From contig NZ_CP071860.1 of the NCBI RefSeq assembly GCF_023716665.1, forward strand, positions 930,001-994,000: 64,000 bases of DNA. The letters run 5' to 3'. The DNA is from Vibrio sp. SCSIO 43135 (GTDB lineage Bacteria > Pseudomonadota > Gammaproteobacteria > Enterobacterales > Vibrionaceae). Positions 6,589 through 15,671 of the stretch are shown here, piece after piece (the stretch's first letter is position 1; each line of letters opens with the position of its first letter). Below the pieces are notes generated by a model. That model did not search any database. It was not told the origin of the DNA and was given only the letters and a program-made list of their open reading frames with translations. The translations under genes and the position numbers were made by a program.

Positions 6589-7503
6589 TTAACTTGATTT
6601 CCCGCTTTGGTAGTATCCAAACAAACTCGAAAAGTCGAGCTCTTCGTTGCCTTGGGCGTTATGAAATGCGTATAGATTTCTAGCGAGTGAGCCCATAGGT
6701 ACAGGCGATTGGCTATTCGATGCCGCATCTAGCCCCAAGCCAAGATCTTTGAGCATCAACTTAGACATAAATCCAGGTTGGTATTGATTACTTGCGGGCG
6801 CATTTTCCATCACACCGGGGCAAGGGTTATACAGCTCTAACGCCCAGTTCCGACCCGAGCTTTGCAGCATGATGTTAGAGAGCACTTTTGGATCGAGCCC
6901 ATTTTCGATACCTAGATTGAGCGCCTCACACGTGCCCGACATTAAAATACCCAACATCAGGTTATTACAGATTTTACTCATCTGCCCGTCGCCAGCCTGC
7001 CCTGCATGGAAGATGTTCTTACCCATATGTTTCAGCACAGCTTCTGCTTTGCTGAAAGCCGCATCTGAGCCGCCCACAATAAAAGTAAGCGTACCTGCGA
7101 CTGCTCCTGCTACGCCGCCAGAAACCGGTGCATCGACGAATTCTAAGTTGTTTTTGTGCGCTTCATTGGCTACCAATCTTGCGCTATCGGGATCGATAGT
7201 TGAAGAATCAATAAGGAAAGTTCCCGCGTTCACCAACGATATCAAACCCTTATTGCCATTATGATCGCCTAAATACACCGCTCGAACATGAACCCCAGCA
7301 GGTAACATGGTCACAACGGTTGCAGCTTCAGATACTGCTTGTTCCATACTAGACGCGACGACCGCACCGAGATCACCTAATGGTTTCGTCACTTCTTCGT
7401 TTAAGTCGAAGACCGTTACGGCCATTCCTGCTTTGAGTAAGTTGGTCGCCATCGGGCCACCCATGTTGCCAAGCCCGATAAACGCAATACTATTGCTAGC
7501 CAT
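6589..7503 (-). CDS. mmsB: 3-hydroxyisobutyrate dehydrogenase
   Basis: This NAD-dependent enzyme oxidises 3-hydroxyisobutyrate to methylmalonate semialdehyde in valine degradation. It shows the Rossmann motif GLGNMGGPMA at the N-terminus, the substrate-binding DAPVSGGVAGA, and the catalytic-Lys segment GDGQMSKICNN. Its length of 304 residues is typical. It begins one base beyond the stop of the upstream hydrolase gene, indicating tight co-transcription and probable translational coupling. Its product is the substrate of MmsA encoded upstream in the same operon. Confidence 0.95.
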   Translation of the reverse strand: MASNSIAFIGLGNMGGPMATNLLKAGMAVTVFDLNEEVTKPLGDLGAVVASSMEQAVSEAATVVTMLPAGVHVRAVYLGDHNGNKGLISLVNAGTFLIDSSTIDPDSARLVANEAHKNNLEFVDAPVSGGVAGAVAGTLTFIVGGSDAAFSKAEAVLKHMGKNIFHAGQAGDGQMSKICNNLMLGILMSGTCEALNLGIENGLDPKVLSNIMLQSSGRNWALELYNPCPGVMENAPASNQYQPGFMSKLMLKDLGLGLDAASNSQSPVPMGSLARNLYAFHNAQGNEELDFSSLFGYYQSGKSS

Positions 7504-7504
7504 G

Positions 7505-8728
7505 TTATTGCTCCTCTTGGATTTGTCCTAGTGCCCTTAATGGATGCTGAGATTCTGTCCAGAGCGGTGCAAAAAGTTCATCCATTGTGGTGTTCGGTAC
7601 TTCATCAACGCCTTTGTAAAGCCAATTTGGGTTGCCATCTTTATCTATCAACCTTGCGCGAACCCCTTCTTGAAACTCGCCAAGTAATCCGCATCGCACC
7701 GACAAACCTAGCTCAAAGCGGAAACAGTCCGCCAAAGATAACGAGCGGTATTGGTGGGTTTGCGCGAAACAAATGTGCGCAGTAATAGGACTACCTGAAC
7801 GCAGTGCGGACTTAGCAGATTCAAACCACTTATACGAAGGGCTTGTGATCGGGACATCAAGTGATAAAATTTCGCCGACCACAGTGACGGTGTCACCTTT
7901 CATGCAAGCGAACTTCACGGCGTCTAGATAAGGTATTAAGAGTGGGTCTGGTTTATCTGCCGACGCCATTTTAGATAGACTATAAATGAGCTCTTTTACT
8001 GCTTGAGATTCATCGTCGAGCGCCTCCCAACCAATGTGCTGCAGTTGCTCAAATAAGTTCTGTTTGTGTTCTGGCAATATCACCGCGTCGGCGAATCCTA
8101 TTGCTTCAGCATCCGTCGCATTAACCATACTGCCCGTCAAACCTAAGAACAGCCCGACACCTTGGTCCAATTGGTTGAGGAACCATGTCCCGCCAACATC
8201 TGGGTAAAGCCCAATATTAATTTCTGGCATCGCCAGTCGGGATTTTGGTGTAACGACTTTGAATTCAGCGCCCATGTATAGCCCCATCCCGCCGCCCATG
8301 ACGATACCTTCACCCCAAGCAATCAAAGGCTTGCTATAAGTATGTATAAGGTAGTCGCACTGGTATTCGACGGTGAAATAGGCCTCGAAGAACTCTTGTG
8401 CCTCGGCTTTGCTTTTTGTGTACATCACGTCATACATTGCTCGTACATCACCGCCTGCGCAAAACGCTTTTTCACCCGAGCCCTCTAGCACCACACAAGC
8501 GATGCTTGGATCTCGCTGCCATTGTTCCAATTGCTGCTTTAGCTCTACCAACATATGGAATGAGAGCGCGTTCAACGAGCTAGGGTTATCGAGTGTCGCG
8601 ATGGCAATTTTTGAGTAGCCGTTTTCACACGGCAATTCACGAAATGCCACTTGACCCGCACCTTTGGGTATCTCCGTTTTTCTTTTTAGATCTGAGCTTC
8701 TTTGAACCTTTTTACCGTTAATTGCCAT
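7505..8728 (-). CDS. 3-hydroxyisobutyryl-CoA hydrolase
   Basis: This is a crotonase-superfamily protein of 407 residues with the extended C-terminal region typical of HIBCH-type hydrolases rather than hydratases. Seen are NPSSLNALS, the oxyanion-hole segment KAFCAGGDVRAMY, then GEGIVMGGGMGLYM and PEINIGLYPDVGGTWFL. The family hydrolyses 3-hydroxyisobutyryl-CoA to the free acid, removing a toxic precursor of methacrylyl-CoA in valine breakdown. Start ATG 8726-8728 follows AAGGAATAGCGT. It lies between the enoyl-CoA hydratase and mmsB in the valine operon, as expected for sequential steps. Confidence 0.9.
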   Translation of the reverse strand: MAINGKKVQRSSDLKRKTEIPKGAGQVAFRELPCENGYSKIAIATLDNPSSLNALSFHMLVELKQQLEQWQRDPSIACVVLEGSGEKAFCAGGDVRAMYDVMYTKSKAEAQEFFEAYFTVEYQCDYLIHTYSKPLIAWGEGIVMGGGMGLYMGAEFKVVTPKSRLAMPEINIGLYPDVGGTWFLNQLDQGVGLFLGLTGSMVNATDAEAIGFADAVILPEHKQNLFEQLQHIGWEALDDESQAVKELIYSLSKMASADKPDPLLIPYLDAVKFACMKGDTVTVVGEILSLDVPITSPSYKWFESAKSALRSGSPITAHICFAQTHQYRSLSLADCFRFELGLSVRCGLLGEFQEGVRARLIDKDGNPNWLYKGVDEVPNTTMDELFAPLWTESQHPLRALGQIQEEQ

Positions 8729-8745
8729 ACGCTATTCCTTGCGGT

Positions 8746-9543
8746 TTAACCGTTTTTCCATTCTGGTTTACGTTTTTGCAAAAACGCTTGTACGCCTTCT
8801 TTCTGGTCTTGGGTATCAAACAGGTCGAGAAACAAATCTCGCTCTTTGACCAAACCATGTTGCTGGGTTGCACCACGCGTAATCTGAATCAATGTTTTAC
8901 ATGCGGTCACCGATGATGGAGATTGATTAGCTACCGATTCCGCTAGCTTCATTGCACTTTCAAGAGATTGCCCCTGCTCCACCACTTCTTCGACAAGCCT
9001 TATGTTTAATGCTTGCTCAGCTTTGATCTGTTCCCCGCAGAGAATAATGCGTTTTGCCCAACCTTCACCGACTAACGCTGTAAGGTTTTGTGTACCACCG
9101 GCACATGGCAGCAATCCAACTTTCGCTTCCGGCAACGCTAACACGGCTTGTCGTTCTGCAATTCGAATATCACAAGCTAACGCAACTTCAAGTCCGCCTC
9201 CCATGGCATAACCATTGATTGCAGCAATAGAGACTCCTCTGAAAGAAGACAGTGCTTCAAACGCTTCGCCAAATACCCTCGCCATAGTCGAAGCCATCGC
9301 TTTGTCGCCATCGGCAAACAGATTAAGGTCGGCACCTGCGGAGAAGAATTTTTCACCTTGGCCAGTTAGCACCAACGCATAAATGTTCTTATCATGGTTT
9401 AACGACTCTACTAAGGCTTTAAGTTGAGTCAGGCTCTCCTCCGTCCATGTATTTGCTGGCGGGTTATACATTGTTAGCTGCGCAACGTGCCCGATGACTT
9501 TCATTTCTATCGCTGCAACGCTGTCATTGGCTTTTTGGCTCAT
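8746..9543 (-). CDS. Enoyl-CoA hydratase
   Basis: This crotonase-fold enoyl-CoA hydratase has NPPANTWTEESL, the oxyanion segment EKFFSAGADLNLF, NGYAMGGGLEVALACDIR, and the catalytic region LPEAKVGLLPCAGGTQNL with its Glu. I prefer the start at 9541-9543 (MSQKAND) because AGGAG lies seven bases upstream; the ATG at 9549 would be too close. In this operon it most likely hydrates methacrylyl-CoA (valine) and perhaps tiglyl-CoA (isoleucine). The gene sits directly after the acyl-CoA dehydrogenase. Confidence 0.9.
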   Translation of the reverse strand: MSQKANDSVAAIEMKVIGHVAQLTMYNPPANTWTEESLTQLKALVESLNHDKNIYALVLTGQGEKFFSAGADLNLFADGDKAMASTMARVFGEAFEALSSFRGVSIAAINGYAMGGGLEVALACDIRIAERQAVLALPEAKVGLLPCAGGTQNLTALVGEGWAKRIILCGEQIKAEQALNIRLVEEVVEQGQSLESAMKLAESVANQSPSSVTACKTLIQITRGATQQHGLVKERDLFLDLFDTQDQKEGVQAFLQKRKPEWKNG

Positions 9544-9654
9544 TGGCATTCTCCTAGCATTTTGCGTCTGTTATCTACTGCTTCATTCTTTGAATACACT
9601 CTACATTCCAACATAAGTTAGGCACTAAACTCGTGAACGAAAACTTACAGCCGG

Positions 9655-10812
9655 TTAAGTAAGTTCATCCCCCGACAGTATTCGTCTGGCGATGATCAAT
9701 CGCATGATCTCATTGGTCCCTTCTAAAATTTGATGGACACGAACATCGCGGAAGAAGCGCTCCATTGGGTATTCTTTGATGTATCCGTAGCCGCCATAGA
9801 GCTGTAAGGCGTGATCACAGACTTTAAAGCCCACATCGGTGGCAAAGCGTTTGGCCATCGCACAATACGTTGTGGCATCTGGATTTTGATTATCGAGTTT
9901 GGATGCTGCTAACCTTACTAATTGACGCGCCGCAACTAGCTCTGTAGCCATATCAGCCAACTTAAATTGAAGCCCTTGGAATTGAGAGATGCTTTGACCA
10001 AATTGCTTTCGCTCTTGAAGGTACTGGGTTGCATTATTTAGCGCTTGCTGCGCAGTGCCGATGGAGCAAGTAGCAATATTGATCCGGCCACCATCGAGCC
10101 CTTTCATCGCGAACTTAAAACCTTCACCTTCTTCACCTAGTAAGTAGTCGTTTGGAACTTCTACGTTTTCGAACGTAACGGCTCTCGTTGGCTGACTGTT
10201 CCAACCCATTTTAGGTTCTGGCCGGCCGTAACTGATTCCCGGTGTATCCGCGGGAATCACAAATGCCGATACACCTTTTGCTCCGGGTTGATTAACGTCT
10301 GTTCGAGCCATCACAACCAATACATCGGTTTCACCCGCTCCGGATATAAAAGCTTTACCGCCATTGAGTACGTATTTGTTCCCTTGCTTTTGTGCTGTTG
10401 TAGCAAGCGACGCGGCATCTGAGCCAGCGTTAGGCTCTGTTAAGCAATACGAACCTAACCATTCACCAGTAATGAGTTTAGGGCAAAAGTGTTGCTTGGC
10501 TTGCTCACTTGCGAAACTTGCTACCATCCACGACACCATGTTGTGAATCGTCATGTAGGCAGTGGTAGAAGTACAACCTTTGGACAGTTGCTCAAATACG
10601 ATTGACGCATCTAATCGGCTGAGCCCAAGGCCACCCGCCTCCTCCGGCGTATAAAGGCTCAAGAACCCTAACTCGCCAGCCTCACGAATCACATCCTTCG
10701 GAAAGATATGTTCTTCATCCCAAGTAGCAGCCATCGGCGCGAGCTTATCCATGGCGAACTGATACGCCGTGTCACTAAATGCTCTTTGGTCTTCACTAAG
10801 TTCGAAATCCAT
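9655..10812 (-). CDS. Acyl-CoA dehydrogenase, probable isobutyryl-CoA dehydrogenase
   Basis: This 385-residue FAD enzyme of the acyl-CoA dehydrogenase family begins MDFELSEDQRAF and shows CLTEPNAGSDAASL, the FISGAGETDV flavin region, and the C-terminal YGGYGYIKEYPMERFFRDVR and ILEGTNEIMR motifs. Its sequence pattern fits isobutyryl/2-methyl branched short-chain dehydrogenases and its operon contains mmsA, mmsB and the hydrolase, so isobutyryl-CoA oxidation (valine pathway) is the best assignment. It is distinct from the isovaleryl-CoA dehydrogenase encoded in the divergent leucine operon. Confidence 0.88.
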   Translation of the reverse strand: MDFELSEDQRAFSDTAYQFAMDKLAPMAATWDEEHIFPKDVIREAGELGFLSLYTPEEAGGLGLSRLDASIVFEQLSKGCTSTTAYMTIHNMVSWMVASFASEQAKQHFCPKLITGEWLGSYCLTEPNAGSDAASLATTAQKQGNKYVLNGGKAFISGAGETDVLVVMARTDVNQPGAKGVSAFVIPADTPGISYGRPEPKMGWNSQPTRAVTFENVEVPNDYLLGEEGEGFKFAMKGLDGGRINIATCSIGTAQQALNNATQYLQERKQFGQSISQFQGLQFKLADMATELVAARQLVRLAASKLDNQNPDATTYCAMAKRFATDVGFKVCDHALQLYGGYGYIKEYPMERFFRDVRVHQILEGTNEIMRLIIARRILSGDELT

Positions 10813-10858
10813 AGGAACTCCTTACCTTGCTTGTTTATCGCCATCTTTGTTTAGGGCA

Positions 10859-12355
10859 TTACCTTAACTGGATTGTCATGTTCGGGCCTGTTGGAATGTC
10901 ATCATCAAACCAACGCTGAGTGACGGTTTTGGTTTCGGTATAGAAACGCACGGCTTGCTTTCCATAGGCGTGGAGATCGCCATAAAAACTGCCGCGCCAT
11001 CCCGTAAATGAAAAGAACGGTAGAGGTACTGGAATTGGCACATTTACACCGACTTGGCCAACTTGAATCTCATGTTGATACTTGCGCGCAGCGCCGCCAT
11101 TCGCAGTAAAGATAGATGTCCCATTGCCATAAGGATTACGATTCACTAGGTCGATGGCGTCTTGTAGTGTGTCGACTTCAATACAGACCAGCACAGGTCC
11201 AAATATTTCTTCAGTATAAATCGACATATCAGTGGACACATTACTAAACAGTGTCGGTCCCACCCAGTTACCGTCAGGGTAACCTTCTACCGAACATTCA
11301 CTGCCGTCTAGTTCGCACGTTGCCCCCTGCGCTTTTCCTTCTGCAATTAACCTAAGCACGCGTTCTTTCGCAGGTTTACTAATTAACGGGCCGTAACCTG
11401 CGTCGTCATCATCCCAAGCCCCGGGACCGACTTTCGACATGGCTTGTCTTAGGTCTGGAATCCACGTTTTGCTGTCGCCGACAAATACAGCCACTGAAAT
11501 CGCCATACAACGCTGGCCAGCAGCGCCAACAGAAGCGCCGACTAAGTTACTTACCACCTGCTCTTTGTTTGCATCGGGCATGACAACCATATGATTTTTC
11601 GCCCCAGCGAATGCCTGTACTCGCTTGAAGTGTTGAGTACCTTGCTGGTAGATGTACTGTGCCACTGAAACAGAGCCAACAAATGAGATGGTTTGAATAT
11701 CTTTATGTTCTAGGAGGAAGTCGACCTCAGATTTGCGGCCGTGCACTATTTGAAGCACGCCTGCTGGTGCGCCAGCTTCCATAAACAGTTCAGCCAGTCG
11801 GATCGAAGTGAGAGGTACTTGTTCAGACGGCTTCAAGATAAAGGTGTTACCACTGGCAATAGCGATTGGGAACATCCAAAGGGGGATCATAGCCGGGAAG
11901 TTAAACGGTGTAATGCCGCAACACACTCCAAGAGGCTGAATTACCGAAAAGGTATCAATGTCCGTTGCGACGTTTTCTACCACTTCCCCCATCATATTGC
12001 TGGCAATATTGGCGGCTTGTTCGACTACTTCTATCCCACGCCAAACATCGCCTTTTGCATCTAATATGATCTTGCCTGTTTCCTGTGACAGTAACGTAGC
12101 GAGTTCATCGTGGTGCTCTTTGAGTAGATGTTGATAGCGAAGCATTAACCTAGCTCGCTCAGGAACAGCCACTTCTTTCCAGGTTTTGAACGCACTTAAT
12201 GCCCCATCGACAGCTTGTTGCATTTCATCTGGCGTCGAACATGGCAACCGTGCAATAACTTTATTAGTTGCTGGGTTGGTGACATCTACCCATTCTGAGG
12301 TTTTTGATTCTCTAAATTCACCGTTGATAAATAGTGGTACTGACTTAGCCATCAT
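10859..12355 (-). CDS. mmsA: Methylmalonate-semialdehyde dehydrogenase (CoA-acylating)
   Basis: This aldehyde-dehydrogenase superfamily enzyme of 498 residues converts methylmalonate semialdehyde to propionyl-CoA in valine catabolism. The catalytic Cys lies in GAAGQRCMAIS. The MmsA-typical GAKNHMVVMPDA replaces the usual Glu of other ALDHs, PFNFPAMIPLWMFP is present, and the C-terminus has QVGVNVPIPVPLPFFSFTGWRGSFYGD. The start at ATG ATG is next to ACGGA. The second gene of the leftward operon, it is separated from the thiolase gene by 141 bases. Confidence 0.95.
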   Translation of the reverse strand: MMAKSVPLFINGEFRESKTSEWVDVTNPATNKVIARLPCSTPDEMQQAVDGALSAFKTWKEVAVPERARLMLRYQHLLKEHHDELATLLSQETGKIILDAKGDVWRGIEVVEQAANIASNMMGEVVENVATDIDTFSVIQPLGVCCGITPFNFPAMIPLWMFPIAIASGNTFILKPSEQVPLTSIRLAELFMEAGAPAGVLQIVHGRKSEVDFLLEHKDIQTISFVGSVSVAQYIYQQGTQHFKRVQAFAGAKNHMVVMPDANKEQVVSNLVGASVGAAGQRCMAISVAVFVGDSKTWIPDLRQAMSKVGPGAWDDDDAGYGPLISKPAKERVLRLIAEGKAQGATCELDGSECSVEGYPDGNWVGPTLFSNVSTDMSIYTEEIFGPVLVCIEVDTLQDAIDLVNRNPYGNGTSIFTANGGAARKYQHEIQVGQVGVNVPIPVPLPFFSFTGWRGSFYGDLHAYGKQAVRFYTETKTVTQRWFDDDIPTGPNMTIQLR

Positions 12356-12496
12356 TCCGTCCTTATCTGCTCACATGCGTTTTCTACTTACCTTCGCTAT
12401 CGACTTATATGACTAGCCCGCTACATTTGTAGTTGCATGGTAGGGGCTGTTGATCTTTCACGGGTCAGCTCTAGACTCCGATTTTTACCGCGTAGC

Positions 12497-13702
12497 TCAA
12501 TGAGAACGCGGTACTTCAATTCCTATAGCGACAGCTTCACCGCCGCCAATACACAAAGAGGCTACACCTCGTAATGGTTTTACGTTCGCTATATCCAGCT
12601 GCTTTAGCGCATGAATTAACGTTACCAAGATTCTTGCACCGCTTGCGCCTATTGGGTGGCCTAACGCACACGCACCACCATGAATGTTGACCTTCTCAGC
12701 CGCGATACCAAGTTGCTCGACAGCTACTTGTGTCACAACAGCGAACGCCTCGTTGATCTCCCAAAGATCAACGTCATCGACTTTCCAGTCCAACTTGTCG
12801 AGCAAGGCCTGCATGGCATAAACAGGCGCGGTGGTAAATTCACTTGGCTGCCTAGCGTGTGTTGCATGGCCAGCGATAACGGCCAATGGCGTTAGCCCCT
12901 GCTTTTTGGCGGCCGATTCACTCATTAACACTAACGCAGCCGCTCCGTCAGAAATTGCACTGGAATTGGCCGCGGTTACAGTGCCTTCTTTGGCAAACGC
13001 AGGACGTAACTTAGGGATTTTGGCAGGATCTATTGATTGAGGGTGTTGATCGTCACTAATGATGATTTCATTGCCGTGTCTGTCTGAAATGATGACCGGA
13101 GCAATTTCAGTAGAAAATTTACCGCTGTTCTGCGCAGCTAATGCTCGCTCGACAGACAACGTAGCCCATTCATCCATCTTTTCACGACTTAAACCAAATC
13201 TATCGGCGGTCTGCTGAGCGTAAACCCCCATCAACTCACCTTCGTAAGCATCTTGTAACCCGTCGAGAAACATATGGTCGTAGGTAGATTTGTGCCCCAT
13301 TCGCATGCCCTGACGTGACTCGGTAAGTAAATAAGGAGCGTTGGTCATACTTTCCATGCCACCAGCAACAGCGCAAGAGATACTGCCAGCGCGTATTAGA
13401 TCGTGCGCAAGCATGACCGTTTTAAGACCAGAACCGCATACTTTGTTGAGAGTGGTACAGCCAACGGATTCTGGTAACCCAGCGCCCAACGCAGCTTGCC
13501 TTGCGGGCGCTTGCCCTACACCGGCGGGCAGCACACATCCCATATAGACTTCATCAACGAGTTCGGTTGGAAGATGAGCGTCTGCAAGCGCGCCTTTGAT
13601 CGCTATTGAACCAAGTTTAGGCCCAGACACGTTGGTAAGAGCGCCTTGAAAGCTACCCATTGGTGTTCGTTTCGCTGAAACAACCCAAATGTTCTCGTCC
13701 AT
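12497..13702 (-). CDS. Acetyl-CoA C-acyltransferase (thiolase)
   Basis: This biosynthetic/degradative thiolase has the active-site Cys in NKVCGSGLKTVM, the NEAFAVV motif, GGACALGHPIGASGARI with the catalytic His, and CIGGGEAVAI near the end. I choose the ATG at 13700-13702 because AGAGGG lies six bases upstream; two in-frame ATGs lie just before. Heading the leftward operon, it likely cleaves 2-methylacetoacetyl-CoA (isoleucine) and acetoacetyl-CoA released by HMG-CoA lyase in leucine breakdown, linking both divergent operons. Confidence 0.92.
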   Translation of the reverse strand: MDENIWVVSAKRTPMGSFQGALTNVSGPKLGSIAIKGALADAHLPTELVDEVYMGCVLPAGVGQAPARQAALGAGLPESVGCTTLNKVCGSGLKTVMLAHDLIRAGSISCAVAGGMESMTNAPYLLTESRQGMRMGHKSTYDHMFLDGLQDAYEGELMGVYAQQTADRFGLSREKMDEWATLSVERALAAQNSGKFSTEIAPVIISDRHGNEIIISDDQHPQSIDPAKIPKLRPAFAKEGTVTAANSSAISDGAAALVLMSESAAKKQGLTPLAVIAGHATHARQPSEFTTAPVYAMQALLDKLDWKVDDVDLWEINEAFAVVTQVAVEQLGIAAEKVNIHGGACALGHPIGASGARILVTLIHALKQLDIANVKPLRGVASLCIGGGEAVAIGIEVPRSH

Positions 13703-13873
13703 CATGCCCTCTAACATTCCGTTTTCTATTTACCGGTGATTTATTGGGTTACAGATAGCTTGTTGGTGCGTGTTAGCTATCGCATTAATTCACCACTGTT
13801 CTTTCCCCAATAACGCTATCGTCGTCGCCAAACTCAATGCAGCTAACCTGTTTATTTTCTGTACTGCAATTTC

Positions 13874-13889
13874 TTGACGTTTTCGTAAG
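13874..13889. promoter_or_regulatory. Putative LiuR operator (upstream copy)
   Basis: TTGACGTTTTCGTAAG keeps the TTnACGTnnnCGTAAn pattern of the second, better site 13 bases away. It overlaps the candidate -35 element. Assignment to LiuR rests on position next to liuR and on resemblance to the ACGT-rich palindromes described for gammaproteobacterial LiuR regulons. Confidence 0.5.
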
Positions 13890-13902
13890 CATAGCACTAA
13901 CA

Positions 13903-13918
13903 TTTACGTAAACGTAAA
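13903..13918. promoter_or_regulatory. Putative LiuR operator (main copy)
   Basis: TTTACGTAAACGTAAA is a near-perfect 16-bp palindrome between the divergent liu and valine operons. The shape (two ACGT cores two bases apart with T/A flanks) resembles the reported LiuR motif of gammaproteobacteria. Control of both operons from this site is inferred. Confidence 0.65.
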
Positions 13919-14098
13919 GAAACAAGTTGATTACATGTCAAGATTTTTAAACACCTAATATCAGATGTGTTTTGCCCAGTGATTGCGTCAACATTCGCAA
14001 TCTACTTTGGGTTTTATAGTGAGTAATCAAGTCCGCTTAATTAGCGACACCGCCCTTGATTAAGCCTTATATGCCAAGCCTTTTGGGGAGATCATCAA

Positions 14099-14476
14099 GT
14101 GGAAACATTTAAGATCAGTGAGCTCGCGAAAGAGTTTGAAATAACAACCAGAAGTATCCGATTCTATGAGGATATGGATCTGATTCACCCCGAACGAAAT
14201 GGGAGTATTCGCGTATATCAACACCGCGACAAAATTCGGCTAAAGCTCATTTTGCGTGGCAAGCGTCTGGGGTTTTCCCTTGCGGAAATTCGAGAATTGT
14301 TTGATTTATACGATACCAATCAAACCGATACTCAGCTGACCAAAATGCTCGACATCATTGCCCAAAAGCAGGCGTCTCTACAAACACAACTCGACGACAT
14401 CAGCGCAGTTATGTCAGAGCTTGATACTGCCAAAGCACGTTGTCTTGACGCTCTCAATCGAACCAATCCAAATTAA
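14099..14476 (+). CDS. liuR: MerR-family regulator of leucine/isovalerate catabolism
   Basis: This 125-residue protein has an N-terminal MerR winged-helix domain: FKISELAKEFEITTRSIRFYEDMDLIHPERNG, then a coiled-coil C-terminal part without metal-binding Cys. That is the form of LiuR. The start codon is GTG (14099), preceded by GGGGAGATC. It is the first gene of liuR-liuA-liuB-liuC-liuE and ends 15 bases before liuA. LiuR controls branched-chain amino-acid catabolism in many gammaproteobacteria, and the two palindromes upstream make autoregulation likely. Confidence 0.92.
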   Translation: METFKISELAKEFEITTRSIRFYEDMDLIHPERNGSIRVYQHRDKIRLKLILRGKRLGFSLAEIRELFDLYDTNQTDTQLTKMLDIIAQKQASLQTQLDDISAVMSELDTAKARCLDALNRTNPN

Positions 14477-14491
14477 AACGTCGGAGGCAAT

Positions 14492-15661
14492 ATGATTTCC
14501 AATTATCACTCTCTGAATTTTGGACTCGATGACACTATAAACATGCTTCGAGACCACGTGTCTGGATTCGCCCAAGAGCACATCGCCCCTATCGCAAGCC
14601 AAATTGATCACGACAATGAGTTCCCTAACCACCTTTGGCCGCTACTTGGTGACATGGGGCTATTAGGCGTAACGGTATCAGAACAATATGGTGGCTCAGG
14701 AATGGGGTATCTTGCGCATGTCGTCGCTATGGAAGAAATCAGCCGAGCTTCCGCTTCTGTCGCGCTCAGTTATGGGGCGCACTCTAACTTGTGCGTGAAT
14801 CAAATATTTCGCAACGGCACTGACGCACAGAAGCAAAAATATCTACCCAAATTAATCGATGGTTCCCACGTTGGAGCTCTTGCCATGAGTGAGCCAAATG
14901 CAGGTTCAGACGTGGTAAGCATGCAACTTAACGCCAAGCTAAATGGCGATCATTATCTACTTAACGGTACAAAAATGTGGATTACCAATGGGCCCGATGC
15001 TGACACGCTAATTGTTTACGCAAAAACAGATCCCGACGCAAAGTCGCACGGTATTACGGCGTTTATTATCGAAAAGCAGTTTGCAGGATTTAGCCATGCC
15101 CAAAAGCTCGATAAGTTAGGCATGCGCGGTTCAAATACATGTGAACTGGTGTTCGAAAATTGTGTAGTCCCTACTCAAAACGTGCTTGGCAAAGTGAACC
15201 ACGGCGTTGAAGTGCTAATGAGTGGGCTCGACTATGAGCGCGTCGTACTCGCAGCAGGTCCATTGGGCATTATGCAAGCTTGCCTCGACCTTGTTGTTCC
15301 CTATATCCACGACCGTAAACAATTTGGCCGCTCCATTGGTGAATTTCAACTGGTACAAGCCAAAGTCGCCGACATGTACACCCGAATGAATGCTGCGAAA
15401 GCCTATGTTTACACCGTCGCAGCCGCATGTGACCGAGGCGAGTCGACCCGCAAAGATGCAGCTGGCGTTATTCTTTATTCGGCGGAACTCGCTACTCAAA
15501 TGGCACTTGATGCGATTCAACTGCTTGGCGGCAATGGATACATCAACGAGTTTCCAGCTGGCCGGCTACTGCGTGATGCCAAGCTTTATGAAATTGGTGC
15601 TGGTACTTCTGAGATCCGACGAATGCTTATTGGTCGTGAGTTATTCGAAGAATCGAACTAA
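14492..15661 (+). CDS. liuA: Isovaleryl-CoA dehydrogenase
   Basis: This FAD-dependent acyl-CoA dehydrogenase of 389 residues converts isovaleryl-CoA to 3-methylcrotonyl-CoA in leucine degradation. It shows SYGAHSNLCVNQI (typical of isovaleryl-CoA dehydrogenases), AMSEPNAGSDVVSM, MWITNGPDAD, GLDYERVVLAAGPLG, and the C-terminal LGGNGYINEFPAGRLLRDAKLYEIGAGTSEIRR, cut here by position only. The catalytic Glu is expected in the GLDYERV segment. Good ribosome binding site (CGGAGG) before ATG 14492. It is followed by liuB after ten bases. Confidence 0.95.
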   Translation: MISNYHSLNFGLDDTINMLRDHVSGFAQEHIAPIASQIDHDNEFPNHLWPLLGDMGLLGVTVSEQYGGSGMGYLAHVVAMEEISRASASVALSYGAHSNLCVNQIFRNGTDAQKQKYLPKLIDGSHVGALAMSEPNAGSDVVSMQLNAKLNGDHYLLNGTKMWITNGPDADTLIVYAKTDPDAKSHGITAFIIEKQFAGFSHAQKLDKLGMRGSNTCELVFENCVVPTQNVLGKVNHGVEVLMSGLDYERVVLAAGPLGIMQACLDLVVPYIHDRKQFGRSIGEFQLVQAKVADMYTRMNAAKAYVYTVAAACDRGESTRKDAAGVILYSAELATQMALDAIQLLGGNGYINEFPAGRLLRDAKLYEIGAGTSEIRRMLIGRELFEESN

Positions 15662-15671
15662 GGAAGGTTTC

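Larger units (their letters stand above)
13703..14098. promoter_or_regulatory. Divergent promoter region between valine and leucine operons
   Basis: This is about 396 bases without a gene. It is AT-rich and contains two related LiuR-like palindromes (13874-13889 and 13903-13918). A candidate rightward promoter reads TTGACG (13874-13879) with TAACAT (13899-13904), overlapping both sites with an unusually long spacer, as MerR-type activators favour. The right end holds GGGGAG before the liuR GTG start. No RNA gene was recognised. Confidence 0.7.

Noticed and set aside
15390..15671. Longer N-terminus for liuB
   Set aside because: The upstream part of the frame overlaps liuA in another frame and gives non-conserved sequence; AGGAAGG before 15672 decides the start.
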